Shown: positions 10,884 through 21,666 of the stretch, piece by piece
Position numbering within the stretch: the first letter of the stretch is position 1
Layout of the letters: every line of letters begins with the position of its first letter
From: Verrucomicrobiaceae bacterium
GTDB taxonomy: Bacteria; Verrucomicrobiota; Verrucomicrobiia; Verrucomicrobiales; Akkermansiaceae
Assembly: GCA_027491155.1 (NCBI GenBank)
Contig: JAIXWR010000012.1
Span: 186,001 to 250,000 of the forward strand
DNA: 64,000 nucleotides
Direction of reading: 5' to 3'
The notes under the pieces: model-generated
Databases searched by the model: none
Told to the model about the DNA's origin: nothing
The model's input: only the letters and a program-made list of their open reading frames with translations
Position numbers and translations under genes: made by a program

Positions 10884-11126
10884 ATGCACCCGGACCTCGC
10901 CGCCCTGCTCCGCCGACGCAAGGAAACCATCGCCGACCACGCCTTCCGCGACCGCGACCCCGCCGCGCACCTCGAGGCATTGAAAGCGGTGTCCCTCGAA
11001 ATCACCGCCTGGCACGAGTCGCATCGCGGCTCCCTGCCGCCGCGGCTCGAGCACTTCCTGAGCGGCTGCTCCTTCGACAAGGCCCTGCTGTTCCTCGAAT
11101 CCGACGGCACCTGGACGGGCCACTGA
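10884..11126 (+). CDS. Small conserved-looking hypothetical protein (80 aa)
   Basis: I do not recognise a family. The protein is soluble, helical and charged, starting MHPDLAALLRRRKETIADHA and ending FLESDGTWTGH. It is divergent from the symporter and lies upstream of the repeat cluster before kdsB. The coherent composition and lack of low-complexity sequence support a real gene. The ATG at 10884 follows a CCCCCGCC stretch without a clear ribosome-binding site. Confidence 0.55.
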   Translation: MHPDLAALLRRRKETIADHAFRDRDPAAHLEALKAVSLEITAWHESHRGSLPPRLEHFLSGCSFDKALLFLESDGTWTGH

Positions 11127-11129
11127 ACG

Positions 11130-11318
11130 AAGTTCCAAGTGGGGAAGTTCCAAGTGCCAAGAAAGGCAGGAAGCCCTGAAAGGCCTTCGCTTCGTCGCGC
11201 CTTTCCCCTTTGGCACTTGGAACTTCGTCCTTGGAACTTCTTCCCCTTGGCACTTGGAACTTCCCCACTTGGAACTTTCCCCCCTTGGCACTTGAAACTT
11301 TTCACTTGGAACTTCTTA
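11130..11318. repeat. Inverted and direct repeats of a TTGGCACTTGGAACTT motif
   Basis: A perfect 32-nt inverted repeat occurs at 11130-11161 and 11246-11277, spaced by 84 nt. At least two more partial copies of the same motif lie at about 11210-11240 and 11281-11318. The block begins directly after the small gene's stop and ends about 50 nt before kdsB. Confidence 0.85.
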
Positions 11319-11370
11319 CCCTTGCCCCGCCCCGGAGCGACCCCGTAGCTTCCCCGGCGACACCTTTCAC

Positions 11371-12128
11371 ATGGGCCAGAGCGCACCAACCATCATCGGA
11401 ATCCTCCCGGCACGCTGGGGCTCCACGCGCTTCCCCGGAAAGCCGCTCCACCTCATCGCCGGCAAGCCGCTGATCCAGCTCGTCTGGGAACAGTGCTCGA
11501 AATGCCGCCGGCTCGACGCGCTGGTCATCGCCACCGACGACGAGCGCATCCTCGCCGCCGCCGAAGGCTTCGGCGCGAAGGCCGTGATGACCTCGCCCGA
11601 ACACCCGACCGGCACCGACCGCCTGGCCGAGGCCGTCCGCTCGTTGCCGCAGGCCGACATCATCGTCAACATCCAGGGCGACGAACCGCTGATCGATCCG
11701 GATCTCGTCGACGAGCTCGCCGCCGCCATGGCCGCCGACCCGTCGCTCGACATGGCCACAGCCGCCAACCCGCTCGACCCCGCCGACCCCGCCGTCCAGG
11801 ACCCGAACGTGGTCAAGGTCGTCAGCGCCCTCGACGGCCGCGCTCTCTACTTCTCCCGCTCTCCCCTGCCCTTCTTCCGCAACGCCGTCGACGGCCTGCC
11901 CGTCCTGCGCCACAAAGGCATCTACGCCTACCGTCGTACTTTCCTCGAACGCTTTGTCGCGTGGCCGCCCTCGCCGCTCGAGAAAGCCGAATCGCTCGAA
12001 CAACTCCGCGCCCTGGAAAACGGCGCCAGCATCAAGGTCCTGATCACCAACGACACCTCGCCCGGTGTCGACACTCCCGAACAAGCCGCCCAAGTCGAAG
12101 CCATCCTCACCAGCCCATCCCCACTTCC

Positions 12129-12132
<4 letters not shown>
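11371..12132 (+). CDS. kdsB: 3-deoxy-manno-octulosonate cytidylyltransferase
   Basis: This cytoplasmic enzyme activates KDO as CMP-KDO for lipopolysaccharide inner-core synthesis. It has 253 residues with the nucleotide-binding start [16 protein letters not shown], then [27 protein letters not shown] and the C-terminal [17 protein letters not shown]. All are hallmark KdsB motifs. It overlaps pyrG by ATGA, so translation is probably coupled. It implies a KDO-containing LPS. Confidence 0.95.
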
Positions 12133-13745
<1,613 letters not shown>

Positions 13746-13824
13746 GCGAAGGCGGCGGTTTCCGGAAGACCACCCCCTTCGCCAAGGCCACCGGGAAGTG
13801 GCCGGGCCGCCATCCGGGTTCGTG

Positions 13825-14532
13825 CTAGTTCCGCAGCAGCGGATGCCCGGCCTTGGCCGCCGTCACGTGCGGCGGCCTCAGGTAAGCCGGCTGCGGTGGC
13901 AGCACCTCAAGCTCCGCCCGCGCCGCGTCGTCCAGCCCCAGCCAGGCCGCCGCCAGCCGCAGCGCGTCCGGCTGCTCCGCCGCGACGTCGAGCCCGATCT
14001 GCCCCGTCGGCTCCAGCGAAAACACCGCCCGGCCCGCTTCCCGCGCCGCCCGGACTTCTTCCTGCAATTCCGCCACCCCGCAAAGCTCCGGCCCCGAAAC
14101 CAGCCGGCCGCCCTCGATCCGCGCCCGCCAGCCGCTCCCGCGCCGGGCATCGCCCACCGCCAGCGCCGCAGCGCCCGCCGCAGACGGCACCGCCACCAGC
14201 GAACTCAGCCCCACCGCCGGGCAGCCGTGGACCAGCGCCACCCCCTGCCCCGCCGCGATCCCGACCCGCGTCCCGCTGTAGCTCCCCGGGCCGGTCCCGA
14301 TCACCACCGCCGCCAGCTTTTCCCCCGGCTCCAGCCGCTCCAGCGCCCGCTCCAGCGGTGCGAACAGCAGCGCGTTGTGGCTCCGGTCGCCCGCGAACGA
14401 CTCCTCGAACACCACCTCGCTGCCACGCAGCAAGGCCAGCGAGGCACGGGGCGTGCTACTTTCAATGAACAGGCGGGCGGCTTCCCTCACGCCGCCCAGC
14501 ATCCAAAACCCCCGCCCTTCCGCAACCCGCAA
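13825..14532 (-). CDS. tsaB: tRNA threonylcarbamoyladenosine biosynthesis protein TsaB
   Basis: TsaB partners TsaD and TsaE to make t6A at position 37 of ANN-decoding tRNAs. The 235-residue protein has the ASKHA-like start FIESSTPRASLALL and the characteristic GTGPGSYSGTRVGIA. Its C-terminal half is Ala/Arg-rich and less conserved. It converges with pyrG across 79 nt. The Sua5-type enzyme of the same pathway is encoded at 19063-20088. The true start could be the ATG coding MLGGVREAARL, ten residues downstream. Confidence 0.9.
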   Translation of the reverse strand: MRVAEGRGFWMLGGVREAARLFIESSTPRASLALLRGSEVVFEESFAGDRSHNALLFAPLERALERLEPGEKLAAVVIGTGPGSYSGTRVGIAAGQGVALVHGCPAVGLSSLVAVPSAAGAAALAVGDARRGSGWRARIEGGRLVSGPELCGVAELQEEVRAAREAGRAVFSLEPTGQIGLDVAAEQPDALRLAAAWLGLDDAARAELEVLPPQPAYLRPPHVTAAKAGHPLLRN

Positions 14533-14651
14533 TCCCCCGGAACTCCCCTCCCCGCGACGCTTTCCCGCCTCCCCGGATTTCTCCCCTTGCAGCCCCCCGC
14601 CCGACCCGCTTTCTTCCGTGCAAATTACGCACCCGTAACCATTTTCACCCC

Positions 14652-15782
14652 ATGACCGAATACGCCAAAGGCCTCGAAGGAGTCATCGCCAATGAATCCG
14701 CCCTCAGCAACGTGGAGGGCGCCGAAGGCCGCCTGAGCTACCTCGGTTACTCGATCGACTCGCTCGTCGAAAGCTGCTGCTACGAGGAAGTCGTCTTCCT
14801 CCTCCACAAGGGCCGACTGCCGAAACAGGCGGAGCTCGATGCCATCAACCAGCGCCTCCGCGGCGACCGCAGCCTGCCTCAGGGCGTGCTCGATTTCCTC
14901 AAGGCCGCGCCGAAAGACGCCAACCCGATGGACGTGCTCCGCACCGGCGTCTCGATGCTCGGCCTCTACGACGACCGCGACGCGATCGGCGAGCCCGACC
15001 TCGCGAAGGTCGAGGAAATCGGCCTCTCCCTCGTCGCCCAGGTCCCCATCATCGTCGCCGCCTTCCACCGCTACCGCCAGGGCCTCGAACTGCCGCCGGT
15101 CCGCTCCGACCTGTCGGAAGCCGCCCATTTCCTCTACCTCATCACCGGCGAAACCCCCAGCGAGACGGCGACCAAGACCCTCGACATCGCCTACATCCTC
15201 CATGCCGACCACGGCATGAACGCCTCCACCTTCTCCGCCCGCGTCACCGTCGCCACGCTGTCGGACATGTATTCCGCCGTCACCTCCGCCATCGGCACGC
15301 TGAAAGGCCCGCTCCACGGCGGCGCGAACGAAGGTGTCATCCACATGCTCCAGGAGATCGGCGAGCTCGACAAGGTCGACGCCTGGGTCGAAGGCAAGCT
15401 CGCCCGCAAGGAGAAGATCATGGGCATCGGCCACCGCGTTTACAAGGTGCTCGATCCCCGCGCGCCGCACCTCCGCAAGATCGCCATCCAGCTCACCGAG
15501 GAACTCGGCGAGCCCAAGTGGATCCAGATGTCCGAGCGCATCGCCGCCATCATGAGCGAGCGGAAAGGCCTCAACGCCAACGTCGATTTCTACTCGGCCA
15601 CCGTGTATTACTCGCTCGGCATCCCGACCGATCTCTTCACCCCGATCTTCGCCATCGCCCGCACCTCCGGCTGGACCGCCCAGGTCCTCGAGCAGCTCCG
15701 CGACAGCCGCCTCTACCGCCCCCTCACCCTCTACACCGGCCCGAAGGAGCTCATGCCCGTCCCGCCGATCGAGGCGCGGTAA
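14652..15782 (+). CDS. gltA: Citrate synthase
   Basis: This enzyme condenses acetyl-CoA and oxaloacetate at the entry to the TCA cycle. It has 376 residues, the length of the shorter citrate/2-methylcitrate synthase type. Active-site motifs are LHADHGMNASTF, GPLHGGANEGV, GIGHRVYK and NVDFYSATVYYSLGIP. 2-methylcitrate synthase is the main alternative, but no prp genes are nearby. It is divergent from tsaB, with 119 nt between them. Confidence 0.93.
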   Translation: MTEYAKGLEGVIANESALSNVEGAEGRLSYLGYSIDSLVESCCYEEVVFLLHKGRLPKQAELDAINQRLRGDRSLPQGVLDFLKAAPKDANPMDVLRTGVSMLGLYDDRDAIGEPDLAKVEEIGLSLVAQVPIIVAAFHRYRQGLELPPVRSDLSEAAHFLYLITGETPSETATKTLDIAYILHADHGMNASTFSARVTVATLSDMYSAVTSAIGTLKGPLHGGANEGVIHMLQEIGELDKVDAWVEGKLARKEKIMGIGHRVYKVLDPRAPHLRKIAIQLTEELGEPKWIQMSERIAAIMSERKGLNANVDFYSATVYYSLGIPTDLFTPIFAIARTSGWTAQVLEQLRDSRLYRPLTLYTGPKELMPVPPIEAR

Positions 15783-16340
15783 TGCGGACCGTGGCTCCGG
15801 CATCCGCGTCCCTCGTAGCTTCAGCGAAGTGGGGCCTGCCCTCGTAGCTGTTGCGAAGCGGTTTTGAGGGCCAAGGGCCCACCCATACCAGCCTAGGCCG
15901 CAGGCCTAGGTCCCCTCCGTCCGGAGATTTGAAGGGCCAACGGCCCGCTCCATCCGCCGCCACGGACCGTAACCCGCAATGGAACGGACCGTTGGCCCTC
16001 GCGAATGACTGCGATTCCAGTCCTAGGCCTGCGGCCTAGGCTGTTATGGAGTGCGCCTTTGGCGCTGGGTGATTTGTGGAAGAAATTCAGGCATCGCCCG
16101 GGGTTTTCCGTTCCCGGTTCAGGCACCCTGAAAGGGCACGACGGGGCCTGTCATCCTCTCGCGAGAATAAGCCTCATTGCCCGGCCCGGAGAACCTCGCC
16201 GCATACTGGACCGCGGACTTCAGTCCGCTCGTAGGCGACCGGGCCGGCGTTGCGGACTGAAGTCCGCCGTCCAGTACACGCCCCATCTTCAAAGCCGGCA
16301 GCCCCTCCGCGGTCGCGCCAGGAGAGCTCATCGATGGGAC
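15783..16340. repeat. Gene-free repeat region downstream of gltA
   Basis: This 558-nt gap holds two sets of inverted repeats. A perfect 22-nt inverted pair lies at 15889-15910 and 16022-16043; each arm is itself a palindrome (CCTAGGCC/GGCCTAGG). A 24-nt pair with one mismatch lies at 16205-16228 and 16252-16275, built on GCGGACT and AGTCCGC. Two copies of CCCTCGTAGCT-n5-GCGAAG occur near 15810 and 15840. No gene is convincing here. Confidence 0.75.
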
Positions 16341-17327
16341 TCACGGGGCCGCGACCACCCGGAAGAACATCCGCGGAGACACAAGGGTTCCGAAAGAAAC
16401 GGATGTGATCGGCTTGGTCGCATTGACCACGCCTCCGAACGTTTGCCAGATCGCACCATCCTCGCTGAACTGTGGCTGCCAGTTGCCGGTGGAAGGGAGC
16501 TTGAAGGGAACCGTCATGACATTGGTCTCGTGGAACAAGGGGTTGGCCCCCCCGGTCGACTGATACTGGGGACCATCGTGGTCGTCACCTGTGATCCGGA
16601 CGGACCGAATGGCCAGCGGGCCGTCGCCACCGCTGTCCTGATGGCTGAGCCGGATCGCGGTCGGTCCGCGAAAAACGCTCCAGTTGCGGGCTCCCGAGAA
16701 AACTTCGGAGAGTCCGGACTTGGTGACCGCGACTCCGTTGATCGTGACGGTCGTGCGAGCCTGGTTGATATCGGTTTCCCAAACGACGTGGACCGGCAGC
16801 GCGGTGTTGAAGCTGCCGGCTGGAGTTGCCTCGGTCACCGTATTGTTCGACCCGTTCGGATTCGGGGGAACCCTGGGAACATAAGAGCTGAGGATCACAT
16901 CGCCGTTTCCGCGGAAACGCAGCGATTGGGTGACTCCCGTATCGGTGAAAATCGTAAATCCCTCGTTCACCGCGAGGGCGGCAGGATTGACAAACTGGAA
17001 GGTCAGCTCGATGCGATGCTTCCTGAAAACGTAAACTCCTCCCGCAAACAAGTTGAACTCGATCGCGGCAAGATTGCCCGGTGCGACCGACCGAAGAATC
17101 GCGCAGGCGAAAGTCTCGGGAGAAAAGTCCGGCGGAGCCTCGTCATGAACGGCAGAGCCAAAGCTGATCGAACTGCACTGGATGCGACCGGGATAAGCCC
17201 CTTGGCCCGTCGGCAGCGGATCGGGGGCGTAGGTTTCGGGCCGGGTGAAATCGACTTCATAAAGGACGATCTCCTTGGCGGGTAGAACAAGAGGCAAGGC
17301 CGCAGTGGCGAGGAGCAGGAATTTCAT
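16341..17327 (-). CDS. Secreted protein of unknown function (328 aa)
   Basis: A clear Sec signal peptide (MKFLLLATAALPLVLPA) starts the protein. The mature part is beta-rich, resembling the ConA-like or autotransporter-adjacent secreted proteins common in Verrucomicrobia. The C-terminus FGTLVSPRMFFRVVAAP resembles the terminal segment of secreted verrucomicrobial proteins. No catalytic motif is visible. ATG at 17327 was chosen because it places the signal peptide at the start. No operon partner is evident. Confidence 0.75.
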   Translation of the reverse strand: MKFLLLATAALPLVLPAKEIVLYEVDFTRPETYAPDPLPTGQGAYPGRIQCSSISFGSAVHDEAPPDFSPETFACAILRSVAPGNLAAIEFNLFAGGVYVFRKHRIELTFQFVNPAALAVNEGFTIFTDTGVTQSLRFRGNGDVILSSYVPRVPPNPNGSNNTVTEATPAGSFNTALPVHVVWETDINQARTTVTINGVAVTKSGLSEVFSGARNWSVFRGPTAIRLSHQDSGGDGPLAIRSVRITGDDHDGPQYQSTGGANPLFHETNVMTVPFKLPSTGNWQPQFSEDGAIWQTFGGVVNATKPITSVSFGTLVSPRMFFRVVAAP

Positions 17328-17402
17328 TGGGGGGCACGGGAAAGAAAACGCGGGGCACTTCGAAACTCCAGCATGGATTCCCAAAAGACGGATGCGTGAG
17401 CG

Positions 17403-18416
17403 CTACCCCGCCCGCCCCTCAATCCTCCCCACCGCCCACGCCGCATGCTCCGCAATCAACGGATCCTCATCCTCCGCCGCCATCTTCAACGCCGGCAAAT
17501 CCTCCGCGGTCCCGGTATTCCCCAGCACCACGCAGACGTTCCGCAAGAACCTCGCCCGCTTGATCCGCTTGATCGGCGACTTGGCAAACAGCGAGCGGAA
17601 CTCCTCATCCGTCAGCGCCAGAAACTCCCGCGGCTTCTTCTGAAACACCGCCTCCCTCGCATGAAAGCGGCTCTCCCTCGAAACCTGCGCGAAGCGGTTC
17701 CACGGACACACCTCCAGGCACTCGTCGCAGCCGTAAAGCCGGTCGCCGATCGCCTCGCGGAACTCCTCCGGAATCGGCCCCTTGTGCTCGATCGTCAGAT
17801 ACGAAATGCAGCGCCGCGCATCGACCCGGTGCGGCGCGGTGATCGCCTTCGTCGGGCAGGCATCGATGCAGCGCGTGCACTTCCCGCAGTGATCGCCGAA
17901 GGGCGCATCCGCCGGCAACTCCAGCGTCGTCAGCAGCTCCGCCAGAAAAGTCCAGGTTCCGAGCCGGCGGTGGATCTGCACCGTCGACTTTCCGTTCCAG
18001 CCCAGCCCCGCCGCCGTCGCATGATCGCGCTCCAGCACCGGTCCGGTATCGACATAAAACCGCTGCGTCCCGCCCAGCGCCTGCATCCCCTCGTCCATCC
18101 GCCGCAGCATCTTCTCGATGATGTCGTGATAGTCCTCGTTCCACGCATAGCGGGCGATCCGGTAGCCGTCCCCTGCGTTACTACCCGGATAGTAGTTCAG
18201 CGCCAGGCACACCACCGACTTGCACCCCGCCAGCACCTCGCGCGGATCGCAGCGCCGCTCCGGCGTCCGCTCCATCCACGCCATTTCGCCATGGCAGCCG
18301 TCGGCGATCCATTCGCGGAACTCTCCCGCATGCAAGGCCTCCCCCGCCGCCGCGATCCGGCAGTCGTCGAAGCCCGCCTCTCGGGCGAGCTGCTTGATGG
18401 CATCCGCCGCGCTCAC
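17403..18416 (-). CDS. queG: Epoxyqueuosine reductase QueG
   Basis: QueG carries out the last step of queuosine tRNA modification, reducing epoxyqueuosine with cobalamin and two 4Fe-4S clusters. The 337-residue protein has an N-terminal DUF1730-type domain, the cluster motifs CGKCTRCIDACPTKAI and CDECLEVCPWNRF with CISYL between them, and a C-terminal HEAT-like repeat (LPALKMAAEDEDPLIAEHAA). Its ATG overlaps the aroK stop by four bases. The GTA-anticodon tRNA-Tyr in this window is a potential substrate. Confidence 0.94.
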   Translation of the reverse strand: MSAADAIKQLAREAGFDDCRIAAAGEALHAGEFREWIADGCHGEMAWMERTPERRCDPREVLAGCKSVVCLALNYYPGSNAGDGYRIARYAWNEDYHDIIEKMLRRMDEGMQALGGTQRFYVDTGPVLERDHATAAGLGWNGKSTVQIHRRLGTWTFLAELLTTLELPADAPFGDHCGKCTRCIDACPTKAITAPHRVDARRCISYLTIEHKGPIPEEFREAIGDRLYGCDECLEVCPWNRFAQVSRESRFHAREAVFQKKPREFLALTDEEFRSLFAKSPIKRIKRARFLRNVCVVLGNTGTAEDLPALKMAAEDEDPLIAEHAAWAVGRIEGRAG

Positions 18417-18964
18417 GCCTTCGCCGCGAAGTGATACCGCGCGCTCTCCAAAATCCCGCAGGCGATCTCCTCCGTCTCCAGGCCCGCGGTCTCCAGCTCC
18501 AGATCCGCGATCTCATGGTAAAGCGGGCTCCGCTCCGCCAGCAGCCGCTCGATCTTCTCCCGCGGGTTCTCCGTCTGCAGCAGCGGCCGGTCGCGGTTGC
18601 GGCCGGTGCGCTGGAGGATGACTTCCACCGGTGCTTGCAGCCAGACCACGTAACCGAGCTGGGACAGCAGCTTGCGGTTCGCCTTGCGCCCGATGATCCC
18701 GCCGCCGGTCGCGATGATCCGCCGCGGGGTGCCGGGGGCCGACAATTCCTGCAGCACCGCGCTTTCCAGCTCCCGGAAATACGGCTCGCCGCGGCGGGCG
18801 AAAATCTCGGCGATGCTCGTGCCCGCCTTCTCCTCGATCAACTGGTCGGTGTCCACCAGCGGGTAGCCGAGCAGCGTCTGGAGCTTGCGGCCGATGGTCG
18901 ACTTGCCGCAGCCCATCAAGCCGATCAGCACGATGTTCTTGGGAATTCCGTCGGCAGGGTTCAT
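18413..18964 (-). CDS. aroK: Shikimate kinase
   Basis: This enzyme phosphorylates shikimate in aromatic amino acid synthesis. The 183-residue protein has the P-loop LMGCGKSTIGRKL (about 16-28), DTDQLIEEKAGTSIAEIF for shikimate binding, FRELESAVL, the GGG motif IATGGGI, and the lid RDRPLL. It is upstream of, and translationally coupled to, queG. Confidence 0.95.
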   Translation of the reverse strand: MNPADGIPKNIVLIGLMGCGKSTIGRKLQTLLGYPLVDTDQLIEEKAGTSIAEIFARRGEPYFRELESAVLQELSAPGTPRRIIATGGGIIGRKANRKLLSQLGYVVWLQAPVEVILQRTGRNRDRPLLQTENPREKIERLLAERSPLYHEIADLELETAGLETEEIACGILESARYHFAAKA

Positions 18965-19062
18965 GGGTCGAGCCTAGCGGGGCTCCGGCCCGGCGCAAAG
19001 TTCCAAGTCTGCAATTGTAAATACGCGCTGGCCCCTTCCCGGCCCGGACGCTACTGCGGGGC

Positions 19063-20088
19063 GTGCCCGAGACCCGCCTGCTCTCCACCGAAGAAGACGA
19101 CATGAACGACGCCGTGCGCGAAGCCGCGGCGCTGCTCGCCGCCGGCGAGGTCGTCGCCCTGCCGACCGAGACGGTTTACGGCCTCGCCGCCGACGCCTTC
19201 AACCCGGACGCGGTGGCCAAGGTCTTCGCGGCGAAGGAACGCCCGTCCTTCGACCCGCTGATCGTCCACATCGCCTCCTTCAAGGAGCTGGCCGACGTCG
19301 CCGAGGTGCCGGCAGACATCGCCGACACCGTGAAAAGTATCGCCGGGGCATTCTGGCCGGGGCCGCTCACCATCGTGCTGCCGAAGTCCGCGAAGGTCCC
19401 CGACCTCGTCACCAGCGGCCTGCCGACCGTCGCCGTGCGGCAAAGCGGCCATGTCATCTTCCGGGCCATCGGCCGCGCCCTCGGCCGCCCGATCGCCGCG
19501 CCCAGCGCCAACCGCTTCGGCCGCATTTCCCCGACCTCCGCCGGCGCGGTGATGAAGGAACTCGGCGGCCGCATCCCGCTGATCATCGACGGCGGCGCCT
19601 GCCGCGAGGGGCTGGAAAGCACCATCATCGCGATCGAGGCCCGCGGCGACCAACGCCCGCTGATCCGCATCCTGCGCGCCGGGCCGGTGACCAAGGAGGA
19701 CCTCCAGAAATTCGGCAAGGTGGTGATCGAGAAAAAGGTCACCGACCGCCCCGACGTCCCCGGCCAACTCGCCAGCCACTACGCCCCGCGCACCCCGCTG
19801 CTGATGTTCGACCGGCCGCAGGATTTCAAACCCGAGCCCGGCAAGAAATACGGCCTGCTCAGCTACCGCGGCGACCCGAAGACCGGTTACATCGACCTCC
19901 ACGACTGGGAAGTCGTCGAGGAACTCAGCCCCGGCAGCGGCAAGCTGATGGAAGCCGCCCTCCGCCTCTTCCACGTCATGCGCGTCCTCGACGAAGCCGG
20001 CCTCGACGCCATCGTCGCCGAGCCCGTCAGCGAAACCGGCCTCGGCGTCGCCATCATGGACCGCCTCCGCCGGGCTTCGGCGAAGTAG
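19063..20088 (+). CDS. tsaC: L-threonylcarbamoyladenylate synthase (Sua5 type)
   Basis: This enzyme makes threonylcarbamoyl-AMP for t6A tRNA modification. The 341-residue protein has the YrdC domain (VALPTETVYGLAADA, FWPGPLTIVL, APSANRFGRISPT) and a C-terminal Sua5 domain after the linker PGQLASHYAPRTPL, so it is the long Sua5 form. The GTG start at 19063 is preferred, because TRLLSTEEDDMNDAV resembles the family N-terminus; an ATG at 19102 would shorten it by 13 residues. It works with TsaB, encoded at 13825-14532. Confidence 0.93.
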   Translation: MPETRLLSTEEDDMNDAVREAAALLAAGEVVALPTETVYGLAADAFNPDAVAKVFAAKERPSFDPLIVHIASFKELADVAEVPADIADTVKSIAGAFWPGPLTIVLPKSAKVPDLVTSGLPTVAVRQSGHVIFRAIGRALGRPIAAPSANRFGRISPTSAGAVMKELGGRIPLIIDGGACREGLESTIIAIEARGDQRPLIRILRAGPVTKEDLQKFGKVVIEKKVTDRPDVPGQLASHYAPRTPLLMFDRPQDFKPEPGKKYGLLSYRGDPKTGYIDLHDWEVVEELSPGSGKLMEAALRLFHVMRVLDEAGLDAIVAEPVSETGLGVAIMDRLRRASAK

Positions 20089-20161
20089 GGCAAGCTTCCG
20101 TGGGACTCGGGCAAGCAACCCGTTTTCTCGTTCCGTCAGGATTTCTTCACTCAAGAATCTC

Positions 20162-20263
20162 AACCGCGAAAAACGCGAATGAGCGCGAAATCTGAAAGAT
20201 GCCGGAATCGGAAGGCCTTTCGGCTGTTACAGATTTCGCGCTCATTCGCGTTCTTTAGCGGTT
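20162..20263. repeat. Long near-perfect inverted repeat
   Basis: The 33-nt arm at 20162-20194 pairs with 20230-20263 with one insertion and one mismatch. The two arms enclose 35 nt. The repeat lies between two plus-strand genes and would form a long RNA hairpin downstream of tsaC. It lacks a T run, so it is not a clear terminator. Confidence 0.8.
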
Positions 20264-20349
20264 CCAATATTGAGCCGGAATCTCGATAAGAGCCCGTCTC
20301 GACCCTCCCCCTTGCGCCACGCAAGTTCCCGCCTAGCATCCTCACCGCG

Positions 20350-20976
20350 ATGCACCGCAAGCGAATCCTTCTCCAGTCCCTCCTGATCCTGCTCGCGGTC
20401 TGGGGAGTCGTCGCGGCGGTCCGCTCCTACGCAGGGTCGAAACGGATCACCGCGGAAAAGGTGGCCGCCGAGGTGAACTCCGCCGCCTTCGAAGACTGGT
20501 CGCAGGGCCCCGGCTCCGCCGCCACCGGCAAACAGCGCGAGGAAAAGCTGCGTGAAATCGCCGGGCTGGTGAACCGCCTCGATTTCAACGAACGCGAACG
20601 CAACCGCGAGGACCGCTCGGTGGAGCGGATGTTCCGCCTCCTTTCCACCGACGAGAAGAAGCTCTTCATCGACCTCACCGTCCGCGAATCGATGGGCAAG
20701 TTCATGGAAGCCCTCGACGCCCTGCCACCGGCCGAGCGGAAGAAGTTCGTCGAGAAAGGCCTCGAGGAAATCCGCAGCGGCCGGACGGAGGAGGAAATGG
20801 CCCGCGCCGAGGAACTGGGGGACGACCTGCTGGAAACCATCGCCGGCGAAGGCATGCGCGCCTATTTCGAGAAGGCGAATGCCGACACCAAGCTCGACCT
20901 CGCGCCGCTGATGGAGTCGATGAACGAAGTCATGCAAGGCCTTCGCGGCCAGCAATTCGGCCCCGGCGCGCAATGA
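20350..20976 (+). CDS. Membrane-anchored hypothetical protein (208 aa)
   Basis: One N-terminal transmembrane segment (about residues 7-24, LLQSLLILLAVWGVVAAV) is followed by a long charged, helical, probably periplasmic or cytoplasmic domain rich in Glu, Arg and Lys. No known family is recognised. Its stop overlaps the start of the prepilin-like gene (ATGA), so the two probably work together or at least share expression. Confidence 0.75.
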   Translation: MHRKRILLQSLLILLAVWGVVAAVRSYAGSKRITAEKVAAEVNSAAFEDWSQGPGSAATGKQREEKLREIAGLVNRLDFNERERNREDRSVERMFRLLSTDEKKLFIDLTVRESMGKFMEALDALPPAERKKFVEKGLEEIRSGRTEEEMARAEELGDDLLETIAGEGMRAYFEKANADTKLDLAPLMESMNEVMQGLRGQQFGPGAQ

Positions 20977-21494
20977 AAAGCTCCCGCCCCGGCTTCACCC
21001 TCACCGAGCTGCTGGTGGTCCTCGCCATTCTCGGCGCGCTGACCGCCATCGCCATCCCCGCCGGCCGCGCCGTCCAGGCCCGCTCGCGAACCGCGGGCTG
21101 CCTGTCGAACCTCCGGCAGATCGCCGTCGGGCTTGAATCCTACCTCCAGGACCACAACCAGACCATGCCCGACATCGCCGCCGGCCGGAAAAGCAAGGCC
21201 GAGGACGTGCCGGTACTCGAAACCGAACTCGCGTCCTACCTCCCCGATCCCAAGGTCTTCAAATGCCCCGCCGACCACAAGGTCTTCGAGGCGTCCGGCT
21301 GCAGCTACATCTGGAACAGCTCCCAAAGCGGCCGCCACCGCTTGAAGCTCGAGTTCTTCGGCAAGACCGGCCAGGACAACCGCATCCCGCTCGTCAGCGA
21401 CAAGGAGTCCTGGCACCCCGGCGAGTCGGGCGTGAATTTCCTCTACGCCGACCTCTCCGCCTCGACCAAGGTCAACTTCGGCGTGAGCCCGTGA
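20973..21494 (+). CDS. Prepilin-type N-terminal domain protein
   Basis: The N-terminus MKSSRPGFTLTELLVVLAIL is a type IV pilin/type II secretion leader; prepilin peptidase would cut after the Gly of GFTLTE and methylate the Phe. The hydrophobic helix is followed by a globular domain containing CSYIWNSSQSGRH and ending LYADLSASTKVNFGVSP, as in the DUF1559-like pseudopilins of Verrucomicrobia and Planctomycetes. It has 173 residues. It is coupled to the preceding membrane-anchored protein. Confidence 0.85.
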   Translation: MKSSRPGFTLTELLVVLAILGALTAIAIPAGRAVQARSRTAGCLSNLRQIAVGLESYLQDHNQTMPDIAAGRKSKAEDVPVLETELASYLPDPKVFKCPADHKVFEASGCSYIWNSSQSGRHRLKLEFFGKTGQDNRIPLVSDKESWHPGESGVNFLYADLSASTKVNFGVSP

Positions 21495-21541
21495 AGAAGA
21501 TGGTAGATGGTAGATGGTAGATCCCCCAGAAACACTGACTT

Positions 21542-21660
21542 GCCATCCGCCATCCGCCATCCGCCATCCGCCTTCCGCCTTCCGCCTTCCGCCTTCCGCC
21601 TTCCGCCTTCCGCCTTCCGCCTTCCGCCTTCCGCCTTCCGCCTTCCGCCATCCGCCATCT
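21542..21660. repeat. Heptamer tandem repeat (17 units)
   Basis: Seventeen 7-nt units in a row: four GCCATCC, eleven GCCTTCC, then GCCATCC and GCCATCT. The array ends six bases before the ATG of the following ABC ATPase and occupies the place of its ribosome-binding site. On the opposite strand it reads GGAAGGC, which is Shine-Dalgarno-like but in the wrong orientation. Confidence 0.9.
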
Positions 21661-21666
21661 CGTCCC

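Noticed and set aside
13786-13803. Terminator between pyrG and tsaB
   Set aside because: The stem GGCCAC/GTGGCC is only 6 bp and has no T run on either strand.
21542-21660. Possible CRISPR array
   Set aside because: The repeat has 7-nt units with no spacers; it is a simple tandem repeat. No cas genes are in the window.
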